From: Chlorocebus sabaeus
Taxonomy: Eukaryota; Chordata; Mammalia; Primates; Cercopithecidae
Reading direction: 5' to 3'
DNA: 64,000 nt
Assembly: GCF_047675955.1 (NCBI RefSeq)
Contig: NC_132928.1
Span: forward strand, 50,958,889 to 51,022,888
The position numbers and the translations under genes were made by a program. This document shows, piece by piece, positions 1 through 11,400 of the stretch. Position 1 is the stretch's first letter. Every line of letters begins with the position of its first letter. The notes beneath the pieces are model-generated. The model saw only the letters and a program-made list of their open reading frames with translations, searched no databases and was not told the origin of the DNA.

Positions 1-110
1 GGAAGACTGCCTGGGCCCAGGAGGTCAAGGATGCAGTGAGTTGGGATTACACCACTGGCCTTCAGCCCAGGAGACAGAACAAGATCCTGTCCCAACAAAA
101 GAGAGAGAGC
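1..110 (+). repeat. Alu, 3' part (AluJ-like), cut by window edge
   Basis: This is the right-arm end: cccaggaggtcaaggatgca, an A-box-less remnant, then 'gagacagaacaagatcctgtc' spread over 60-100 and a short A-rich tail. Its divergence suggests AluJ. Confidence 0.8.
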
Positions 111-164
111 CTCAGTAATTTCACTGCTAGTACAAACTCTGTATTCTAGGGCATCAATCGTCAC

Positions 165-595
165 ATAAGCACCAAGAGACTCATACAAGAATGCTTATGG
201 CAGCAGGGCTTATAATAGCAAAAATCTGGAAATAACCCAAAGTACACTGAATAATCTGTGATATGTACAAATAGGATACTCTATAACAGAGCTACTCCCA
301 AAACCATTAAGTAATGCTGCTGAGTTATGAAAGTACAAAAGTAAATATAGAATAATTCAATTTAAACAAAATCCAAAAGCACGTATTTGCAACAATATAT
401 AATTCAGAAACATACATACTGTAAAAGAAAAACGACATTCAAGGCAATGGTTCCCACTGTAGAAGAAGGGAAGGAGGTGGCATATGAAGAGGCATATGAA
501 AATTTCCAGTGGTCAGTGGGTGCATGGGTATCCACATTATCATTCTTTTGATACTTTAAATATTCTTATATTCTTTTGTATGTATGTGATGGTAA
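165..595 (+). repeat. Old L1 3' end (L1ME-like)
   Basis: Text such as 'gcttataatagcaaaaatct' and 'ggaaataacccaaa', followed by an AT-rich 3' UTR, matches the decayed 3' end of L1M-class elements. Confidence 0.55.
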
Positions 596-728
596 GTTTG
601 ATGTGTCAACTTGGCTAGACTATTAGTATCAGTTATTTAACCAAACCTTAATCTAGGTATTGCCATGAAGATATTTTGTAGATGCAGTTAATATCTACAA
701 TCAGTAGATTGTACAGTAGACCTGTGCA
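588..728 (+). repeat. ERVL-type (MLT2-like) LTR, 5' fragment
   Basis: The segment 'gatgtgtcaacttggctaga' and the following 'accttaatctaggtattgcc' fit the 5' end of ERVL-type LTRs. It is cut off by the Alu fragment at 731. Confidence 0.5.
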
Positions 729-730
729 AT

Positions 731-824
731 CAGGAGGCAGAGTTTGCAGTGAGCCGAGATCCCGCCACTGCACTCCAGCCTGGGCCACAGAGCGCAACTC
801 CATCTCCAAAAAAAAAAAAAAAAA
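731..824 (+). repeat. Alu 3' fragment with A-tail
   Basis: Only the last ~75 bp of the right arm (caggaggcagagtttgcagt...ccactgcactcc) plus an 18-A tail is present, so the copy is 5'-truncated. Confidence 0.9.
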
Positions 825-1254
825 TTATTTATCTAACATATCATCACAAAGAATTTTTAAAAAATATTTTGACACTTTTGCAAAATATCAAAATTGTAGA
901 AGGCTAGCTCTGCCACCTAGTGCCATAGAATGTTAGAACACAATTGCTCCCATGTTCTTAAGGAAAATAGGAAAGAGTTATGACTCATAATAATTTTAAA
1001 CATGGTACTCTCATTTTATTCTGCCTTCTTTCATTCACAGGTGAGGAAAGTTACGTATTTATTACAAGAGTAACGAATGAACGTGGCTACAATTACCATA
1101 CTTCTTAGTGAACTTTAAAGGAAACCAAAAATATCCTTAAAATATACTTCTTTGACATATTTTGAGATGGCTATTCAGAGGGCCTACAGACAGAAATAGC
1201 CCTGAAAGTTGCCTTTTGTAGAGAAGATTCGCATTTGTAGAATCTACATTGGTG
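825..1254. other. Intronic sequence, nothing recognised
   Basis: AT-rich unique-looking intron; I see no gene, splice-bounded exon or repeat family that I recognise. Confidence 0.5.
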
Positions 1255-1735
1255 AAATGAACAGCTAGGCTTTCTCTGAGCATCCTCTCCCTTGTCCAGA
1301 TCTAGGAAAGATTAACTCAGCCATAGGCTACCCCAACTATTCTTTCTGAGGGTAGCTCTGAGATTATCTGAGATATTTCCTTGAGGTATCTGTCTTTGCT
1401 TAATATGTTTTTCTCCCTTTGCTCTCCCATAACCTGTAACGCCACCTCTCCCAGAGCTCAGGGAAACTTGGTCTCAGGACTTTGTTCTCTGGGCTCATCC
1501 ATTTTCCCTGAAAATCACTTACTCTTATGTACCTCCTCCCCAAAAACTCTCCTCTCCCCAGTGAAGAAGATATTTAAGCATCAACCATTTGGCCCTGCTT
1601 TGAGCTTATACTTTGTATGACTCCTATGCACACGTAATAAATCCGCTATGCTTTTCTCTCATTAACCTGTCTTTCGTTATAAGGCTGCCAGCCTTGACCC
1701 TTCAAGAAGAGCTCACTCCCCCTTTCTGCCCCTAC
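1255..1735 (+). repeat. Probable solo LTR, family unresolved
   Basis: This is a C/T-rich block with a polyadenylation signal (aataaa at about 1637) followed by 'ctctcattaacctgtctttc', 'gttataaggctgccagcc' and a run ending 'ccctttctgcccctaca'. This is the typical U3-R-U5 order of mammalian endogenous retroviral LTRs. No internal retroviral genes are present. Confidence 0.5.
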
Positions 1736-2324
1736 AACTAAATTCAGAGTTGTTACAAGTTTTAATAAAATCTTGGTATCCTTTGTAGAATATCCTGTCT
1801 CACCCTTCTAATTTCCAACTACCTTTGAAATCCATGCTCTATTTCTCTTGCTGTATTTATTATCTATGTCACACAATAACTGTTCAGTTAACAATGTGGC
1901 AACATCACATATACCATTCTCTTAAAAATAAAGTCTTATTCTTCACATGGTTCACTTCGGAAGTGAAGTAGTATTCTCCTACTTAATCCTTATGGCTTTC
2001 CTCATCACCTGCAGAATAGTCCAGTATTTTATAAATATCATACTTTACCATAATCCAACCTTTGTCTACTTATTCGGTAAAACAGATCACATAATTCAGT
2101 TACTCAGAGAGTAGGAGGAAGAATATAAAAGAAAGGGTAGGAAAACAGGAAGAATAAAGAAAAAGGCAGAGAAAGTAGGCAACCAATTTTAAAAATTGAC
2201 TTATATAAATGAACCTTATTTTTCCAGTATCAGTAAACAGTGAATAAAGCATCATGAATATTTATTCACTTACAAACATTTATGAATGGTTGAACTCAAA
2301 AATAAAAACACAGGTTTTTCTTAC
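1736..2324. other. RALGPS2 intron, no recognised feature
   Basis: AT-rich sequence downstream of the VSFWVV exon; nothing recognisable. Confidence 0.5.
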
Positions 2325-2414
2325 CTTAGCAGTTTTAATATAGTGGCTCAAAACTTCTGCTCTAATTTTTAATGTTTGAGCATGAAGAATCTCTCGAACA
2401 ACCCAAAAGCTTAC
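2325..2414 (-). CDS. RALGPS2: RALGPS2 coding exon 5 (VSFWVVREILHAQ...KTAK)
   Basis: This exon is 90 nt (30 codons), phase 0 at both ends. The acceptor is TTTACAG|GTAAGC and the donor GCTAAG|GTAAGA. Because the exon itself begins GTAAGC, a donor-like string lies directly at its 3' splice site. It encodes VSFWVVREILHAQTLKIRAE and VLSHYIKTAK, helices of the RasGEF domain. The next exon (expected to start K-LYELNN) is outside the window. Confidence 0.93.
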
Positions 2415-5400
2415 CTGTAAATAAAAATTTTAGATAACTATCACTATGATTTTTAATTTGTAAGGTTTTTTTTTTGCTGTATTCTAAAAATTTTTGGCAG
2501 AATTAGGTAGGCTCTAAAATTAAACATTGTAAAAGATGCCACTTATAGCAGGTTCTTCTGTGGCTGTGTAATTCTACATGACCGTTTATTTAGATTGAGT
2601 AGAATCATAAGTGAAGATTCCCAAGTAGGGTTTTCTTGGTGTAAATAAAACAAAATATCAAAAGAAAAAAATATAATCTAAGTTAACATTCTAACATTAA
2701 AACTGCATTTCAAAAATTCTGTAATGCTTTCAAATAAAACCATCTTGATTTAAAAAATAATTAAAACTAATTTATTAGAAGGCAGATTAGATATAATATT
2801 AAAATGCTCTACTCTGAACAGTTTGCTTATTATATGATACAATATGTCCACGTAATACACTTTAATTCATGTACTATGAAAACAAAGTCAAAGCACTGTA
2901 AGTTGGTTCACTTATACAAATCTAAATACAGAATATAGTTCGAAATTATTGTGCAAAAAATAATGCCACCGCTTCATATTTCTTCACATTTTTAATGAGA
3001 AATATTTCAGATTTTACTTGCAATTTTCATCTGTAAACAAATGTCATTATATATTTTACATATATTTTACAAATATATATGTAAATATAAAGTATACATA
3101 TTTTACAAAGTCACCTTAATACTTGTTACTGTACTTGGGCTACTAATAGTAATAATCCTCCCCAATTCTAACAAGGTTTACTCCAAAAAAAAAAAAAAAA
3201 AGTCATGCTATGGGAATCTTAATAACCTTAGCAAATATCAACTATTCAAATCTATTCAAATATATTCAAATATCAAATATATTCAAATATCAACTATTCA
3301 AATTTAGATTTGAATATCAACTATTCAAATTCAAATCTAAAGTGCATGTCCACCAACTTTAATTTAATTTAATTTTAATTTAATTAAGTTCACCAACTTA
3401 ATTAAATTTAACATCAGGCAAATTTTAAGATAAATATTATGGTGATTTGTTTTGTTTTGGAGACAGAGTCTTGTTCTGTTGCCCAGGCTGGAGTGTAGTG
3501 GGGTGATCTCAGCTAACTGCAACCTCTGCCTCTCAGGCTCAAGTGATTCTCCTGCCTTAGCCTCCTAAGTAGCTGAGACCACAGGTGTGAGCCACCATGC
3601 CCAGCCAATTTCTGTATTTTTTTTACTTGAGACAGGGTTTTGCCATGTTGCCCAAGCTGGTCTCAAACTCCTGAGCTCAAGTGATCCACCAGCCTCTGCC
3701 TCCCAAAGTGCTTACAGGCATCAGCCACTACACCTGGCCAACACGATTTGTTTTTTCGTTTTTTTGTCTTTTTTTTAAGACGAGGTCTCAGTATGTTGCC
3801 CAAGCTGGTCTTGAACTCTTGGGCTCAAGTGATTCTCCTGTCTCAGCCTCCCAGCAGCTGGAACTACAGGCACTTGCCACTGCACCTGGCTTAGACAATT
3901 TGTCTATGGTGCTTTTAAGCATACATTCTTTGTCACTCTTTCATCCAAAGTTAGGACGTGTATCACTTCTTACTGAATCTGGGCAAGCTTGTAACTGCTT
4001 TGATGAAGAAAAGTATTAGTGAAAGTGACACTGACTTCCAGGACGAGGTCAAAAAAGACCATGCAGCTCCTGCCTTGATTGCTGGAACATTCTCTTGGAG
4101 AGCCCTAAGCTACTATGTAATAAATTCAGCCACCCCGAGACCCCTATACTGGAAGGCTAAGTGTACATGCTTCCCAAATGACAGTCTGTTAAAGCCAACC
4201 ACATTTAAGAACGCTGACCCAGAGTAACTAACACCAAGACACGGTTTCATAAAATTACTGGACTCACAAGAAAAAATATTTTTGCTATAAGCCTCTAAAA
4301 TTGCTGGGTTACATATCACAAACTTCTTTTTTTAAAATGTATTTCTGAATGGGAAGAAAAATAAAGGATTTCTTCTAGAGATCAAAAAATAAGGAAATAA
4401 AAGCAAAGCAGTGGTTATAAGAGTGGGTACTGTAGCTGCCCGTGGAGGATTTCCTATCTCAGTGACATAGGGGCTTGGGACTTAATGCTCCTTCAAAGAC
4501 ATAATACAAGGCCTCACACCTCTCCACTCCTACATTTCTATCTAATGCTACTGAAAGGTCTATAATCTCAGTGAAAAGGTAGACTAAAACAATTCACTTA
4601 TTTTTCAATTCCCTTGAAAAAGGGAGACAACATACAAGTGCATCTATAATAATGTAGGCTCTGGGTGGTCAAGGAGAAAAACAAAACTCTTTCATAAGAA
4701 TTTGTAGGCCGGGCGCGGTGGCTCACACCTGTAATCCCAGCACTTTGGGAGGCCGAGACGGGCGGATCACAAGGTCAGGAGATCGAGACCATCCTGGCTA
4801 ACACGGTGAAACCCCGTCTCTACTAAAAATACAAAAAATTAGCCGGGCGTGGTAGCGGGCGCCTGTAGTCCCAGCTACTCAGGAGGCTGAGGCAGGAGAA
4901 TGGCGTGAACCCGGGAGGCGGAGCTTCAGTGAGCCGAGATCACGCCACTGCACTCCAGCCTGGGTGACAGAGCAAAGACTCCGTCTCAAAAAAAAAAAAA
5001 AAAAAAAAAGAATTTGTAGACTGGGCATGGTGGCTTATGCTTACAATCACAGTGCCTTGAGAAGCTGAGGCAGGAGGATCGCTTGAGGCCAGGAGTTCGA
5101 GACCAGCTTGGGCAACATAGTGAGACCTCATCTCCACAAAATAATCTTTTTAAATTAGTCTGGCATGGTGGTGCATGCCTGTAGTCCTAGCTCCCTGAGA
5201 GGCTGAGTCAGGAGGACTGATTGAGCCCAAGAATTTGAGGTTGCAGTGAGCTATGACTGCACCACTGTACTCCAGTTTGGGTGACAGATAGAGGCCCTGT
5301 CTCTAAAAAAAGAAAAAATTAATTTAACTTTAAAAGAAGAATTTGTTAACTATAGGCTGCCTTTAACTGGATTTGGTATCTAAATTTTTACTACAGAGAA

Positions 5401-8400
5401 GTACAAAGATGCCCCAAGCACAACAATAAACATAAAAAAACAGTCTCAGGTCTGCGACAGCCCTGGTTATGAGCAAAAGCAAACAAAAAGCCTCTTAGAA
5501 TATGTATTCCCTCAATTGAGGCAGCAGCAAAATTCTCATGGATAAAGCTTAAACAGACACGAGCTTTCAAGCCAAAGATACAAAATTCATTATATATCTT
5601 TGAAAAAACCACTTTAAGAATGAGCAGAAATGTAGTAGTACCCCAAGAAGTTCCAATAATAACACAGAAACTACACTGAAAATTTATAAATTTTAAAAAT
5701 AAAATAAAAATAAGAGAAGAGCATGGCTGGTGCAAAAGCATACAGATTTGAAACAGATAAAACACCTGAAGACAATCAGTGAACTGAAATGTACATCTGA
5801 GGAAATCACTCAGAATGGAGGACAAAAACAAAGATAGAAAATATGTAAGGTAAGAAACAAGGAGGAAAGAACGTCAAGTTCCAATAAATTTTCAACAGGA
5901 ATTACAGAGAAAAAAAAAACAGAGATCATGCACAGAGACAATACTTGAGAGATACTGGCTGAAAATATTCCAGAACTGATGTAAAAAGTTAAATTATTTC
6001 TTAAGGAAAAAGTATATCTTGAGGAATTGAATTTCAGATACAGCATCAAAATTTATAAACTCACATGATTGAATCTTCTTGTGAAGGCAACTGCATTTGG
6101 TGCAGAACTGTACTTTTCTTTTTTATTCCATCCACAACTTGAAAGCTCCTGGAAAATTAAGGTGAAAATTAAATATTAGTAATAGCTCAGTTTTCTTGCC
6201 AGATTAAGGCTTTCAAAACATTAAAGACAGCTTGTGTTCTTTTCTAGAATCACTTTATTTAATGGGAACATACGTAATATTATATCCATTCAGTTAAATC
6301 ACAGAAGCAAATTTGATTAGCAGGATATAAGAGAGCACAATGACTGAAAACATAGGCAAATTTACATTCCACAGGCAGAATACTGGCGGATTCTTCTCTG
6401 AAAAGATTTGAATCCCAAGAGGAAAAGATCCACAGATGAAGATGAGTATCCCACAACATACAGTGAAGACTACTAGTTGTCAAGCTCTATTCAGTCGCCC
6501 AGAGCTCCCAATCAGTTTTCTAGTATCTCACTCTTTGAGCTAACAATCACTCCAAACATTTGAAGAAACCTTTAATAAAACGGATCATGATCCCCCAAAG
6601 TGCCTGTTGACAGAATACAAAGGGCCCACAAACTTGTATAAAAAAATTAAAATTCATTTTACACTAACCTCTAACTGAAATAAGACAGTTCTTTTAGTTA
6701 TAAATGTAGGCTACAGATTACAGTGGTATTGGCAATGCATGTGATGTAGTTACCAATCAAAGTCACTGCTATTTTCATATCACATTACAGTTGATGCAGA
6801 TACCTTAAAAATACCATTTACACTCATCACTACTTCAAACTTATGGTAGTTGTTTTATTTGAGACAGGGTCTTCCTCTGTTGCCCAGACTGGAGTATATT
6901 GGTAGGATTACAGTTCACTACAGCTTCGATCTCCCTGGCTCAAGCAATTCTTCCACCTCAGCCTTCTAAGTAGCTGGGGCTAAATGTGTGTACCACCATA
7001 CTCGATTAATTTTGTTTTTATTTTTGTAGAGACAGGGTCTCACTATGTTGGCCAGACTGGTTTGGAAGTCCTATGCTGAAGCAATTCTCCTGCCTCAGCC
7101 TCGCAAAGTACTGATTACAGGCATGAATCATCACACCCAGATATGGTAGTATTTAAGACTGGCCTCTAGATTTTACTACGTTAACAAAGCACATGCATTG
7201 CTGTATAACAGCTTTAAAAAATATTTTGATAAGTATATTTTAATAGAACTGATTTCCTTTTAAAGAAGGGCTAGCGTTCCATAGGCTTCAGTCTGCTGGA
7301 TGGGCCCAAGGTCCGAAACAGGTTAACAAACCTCTATAATACAACAATAGCCACGGAGAGAGAGAAACCACAAGAAAAAAGAAAAAGAACTCTGAGGAAA
7401 TAGAGTTAGGGCAGAAAACAGAAGTCGAGTTAGGGCAGGGAACAAAGAAAACTGAGAAAAGAAGAAGCCAAAACCATATAACTATTATTTTTTAATATAT
7501 GAAAAAAGACATTGTACCCATTAAGCAAAAACAGGAGGAAAGAAATAAAAAATATAAAAAGAAATATTCAGAGAACAAAACAGAGCTTTTAGAAATAAAA
7601 AATACAGGATACATTTGAAAGTCAGTAGAAAAGTTGTGAAATAAAGGTGACTAAATCTTTTAAACAAAAAGTTAATGATAGCAGTAAAATGTTTTTATGC
7701 TAATTTGAAGACCGTAAGAGTCAACATCTGAATAACAGGAATTTTAAGAGGAAAAAGAGAAAACTGATCAGAGATTCGAACAGAAAACAACAACAAAAAT
7801 AGCACATACAGGAAAAAAGGTATCAGAAGGCATCAGATGTCTTAATAGTAGCACTGGAAGTTAAAAGACAACTGAAGCAATGCCTTCAATTTTGAAGAAT
7901 TCAATTTTCTAGAATTCTATATCCAACATGAATATCAATTAAGTTTGAAAGTAGACTACAGAAATTTTCGGACATGAACATCTCAGAGAATGTGCCTTCT
8001 ATGTACCTACTCTCAGAGAACTAGTAGAGTATGTGTTCTATCATAACAAACTAGCAAAGAAAAAGGAAGATATGAGACCCAGGAAACTGAAGAGACGATA
8101 TAGAAAAAATATATATATATTGGGAATCCTCTGATTAACAGCAATGGGAGATCCTGGGGCAAAGCTACAAGCAGACCTTTAAGAAGAAGAGTCAAGAAAG
8201 GAGCAAGAGGACAGAAATTCCAACAGACATCTGTCTCTGAAAGTGGAAAAAAAAAAATTCCTTATGTGTTTGGAAATATTAAGAAGAGACATTCAGTACA
8301 TTCACTTGTGGCAAAAATTTAGTGATGGATACAAAGAAAACTAAAGTACATTTTAGCTCAAAGAAAACAAAACCTGAGTAAATCATCACAGTTCAATTGT

Positions 8401-11400
8401 AAAGAATATAGTTAGTCAAAACTGTGATATAACTGTATGCGCAAAAGAAGGAGAAGTGAATTATATAAATGGGGAGGAGAGAATATAAGACAGTGAAATC
8501 ATCTTCTATAGTAAAGAGTCAATGTATCACATTTAAAATAGAAAAATCAAGGAAAAGTAAAGATTTAGATATATTATGTGAAAAACAGACATAAATTCCT
8601 CGGAGGAGAAACAGCTAAGAGATCTGGGTGGGAGTGGGGCTCCAGGATCGAGGTTGAAAAGATGAGAATAACTGAGTTAGGGCTTTGCTATATTTTGTTC
8701 TCTTATGCAAATATTTGACTTCTTAAACATGGCACATGCATATCTTCAATAAAATCTTAACATAGAAACCAAAAACAAACAAAAAAACCCAAAAAACAAA
8801 TAGATTGAGTCAGGGGAAGATTGAGGAAATAGTTAAGATGATACTATGGTCCTTCAAGAAAAAGGTAATGTTCCTCAACCAGGACACTGTCAGTGGATAT
8901 GGAAAAAAATGATAGCGATTCAAGACATTCTGGAGGCAGACAGGACTTTGTCAAGAATTGGACGCATGTGATGTAAGCTAAAAACGAAGTCTGCAGAAGT
9001 ACTAAGATTTCAGGTTTCTTCCTTGAGCAACTGAGATAGGGAATACTGAGGGGAGAGATGATAATTATTTCTACATAGTAGATAAGGAGTGACTGCTCTG
9101 GAGACAAAAACTGCCTTTTTAAATCTTAAAATTAGATCATATCTTTCAAGTTTGAAATTTCTGAAAGAAATAATGAAATGATAAAAAGAATTCTATAGTA
9201 AAAATAAAAATTTCTGGATATTCAATTAGCCTAGCTATATGATCATTTTATGTTATCTCCCTGTAAAAGAAGAAAACAATTGGTAGTCAAAATTATATTC
9301 ACACAAAAAGGATATGATGACAATGATACTGAAAACATCAAACTGCTAGAAACATTTTTGTTCTTTCCAAAATCACAGCTTACACACACAACTACACAAA
9401 GATGTCATATTTTAGGATAAATTTCCTAAGATTAAATCCCTAAATAACTGAATCTGTTTTTAGCCAATTACTATAGTTACAAAATTTATATTAATGCTAT
9501 AATCAAAGTGTCTATCAAATTAAACTTATCAAACCACTTGAAGTAGCCGTTTGACAAAGAAGTCAAACTCAATTATAGACCTTTACACAAAAGGCTAATT
9601 TCATTTTCCTATTGTAAGTAATGCTATAATTACAATTAATATCCTTGCACCTTTTCTGACATTTCTGATCATTTCTCAAAAATATAGTCCTAAAAGAAAT
9701 CACGAGGTCAAAGCGTATGAACCTTTTCAAGGCTTTGCTACCTGTCAAACCGCCCTCCTGAAACACTGAATCATTTACACTCCCACGAGAAATGAATGTA
9801 AGTTTCACAACAGTCTTATCAAAATGAAGTATTTAGTTGACCCTTGAACAACATGGGTTTGAGCTGTGTGGGTCCACTCACACATAGATTTTTTTCAAAA
9901 AATATTTTGGAAATTTTGTCTTGAAAATTTGCAACAATTTGAAAAAAACTTGCAGACAAACCTCATGGCTTGGAAATATCGAAAAATTAAGAAAAAGCTA
10001 GGGATGGCATGAATGTATAAAATACTAGTCTATTGTATCATTTACTGCCATAAAATACACACAGATGTATTATAAAAAGTTAACATTTATCAAAATTTAT
10101 GCACACCAACAGACCTTACATGCTGCCATATGCAGTCCAGAGAAATGTAACAAAGGTGCAATATTAAATCATAACTGCATAAAACTAACTGTAGTACATA
10201 CTGTTCTACTATAATAATTTTGTAACCACCTCGTGTTGCTCTTACAGTGAGTTTAAGTGTTGAGAGTATTCCCTTAAAACACCCTGTGATGACACTACTC
10301 ATATCCACATGAGCAGTTCCTATTGCCAGTACACTTTGTTATCACAGTAAAATGTGATCTCTCACAGTCCTCATGTTATTTTTCATCGTGTTTAGTGCAA
10401 CATCCTAAACCTTGAATAACACCACGGGACCCATAAGAAGTACCACTAGAGATGCTGGAAGTGCTCCTAAGAAGCAAAGGAAAGTCATGACATTACGAGA
10501 ACAAGTTGAATTGCTTGATATGTACCATAAACTGAGGTCCTGCTGCCATTTCAGTCAATACATCTTATAAACAGACTATGTAAACTTATGATATACAATA
10601 CAGTACTGTAAATGTATTTTTCCTAATAACATTTTCTTTTTTCTAGCTTACTTTAAGATTATATAATACATATAACATACAAAATATGTGTTAATCGACT
10701 GTTTATATTATCAATAAGGCTTCCAATCAATGGTAGGCTAGGAGTGGCTGAGTTTTATGTGCAAATTTTCGACTTCTGGGAGGTTGGTGTTTCTAACTCC
10801 ACAGACATTGAAGGGTAAAGTGTAGTTCTGATTATTGTTGTATTAGATAGGCTAGTGATGTAACATTGTTTCATGAATCAGCTTCAGAACTGATTCATTC
10901 TGTATCAGAAACGTTTTCTGATACAGAAACTACCATCTATTATGAGGTTCAAAAACACCTTGTCTTGTTTTCTAATTATAAGCTTCTTTAGAATGGAAGG
11001 CTTCAAATGGAATTTTAACCCAGCTGCTTCCAAAGAATTTGACTACACACCTCTCCTTCCCTCCCTCCCTCCCTCCCTCCCTTCTACCCATCAAGTCATC
11101 TTTTGTTAATTCCTCTGGTGTGGTGTTTATCAGCTCTTGAATTTTTCCAAGATCCATATCTTGAAACTTGTAGCTCCCTACCTTCTTTGCTATATCCACA
11201 ATCTCTTTCATGATTTCCTTTCAGTCACCTTCCAACAGTTTTCTTCAAATGACAAAGCATTTATTCCATTAAATTAATGATGCAGAAATGTTCTAAGAAT
11301 TGGATGGACTTTCCAAAACCTCTTGGCATTTATTTGAAGAGTCAGAAAAGTATTACAAAATTTTTGAATGTAAAAATGAAGCCACAATCCACCATACTTT

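Noticed and set aside
3587..4019. ORFs such as FLLETGFCHVAQAGLKLLSSSDPPASASQ-type
   Set aside because: Typical antisense Alu translation; the same pattern occurs at every Alu in the window.
5391..5831. 146-codon minus-strand ORF
   Set aside because: Hydrophobic low-complexity frame opposite an A-rich LINE relic; no domain, no splice or promoter context.
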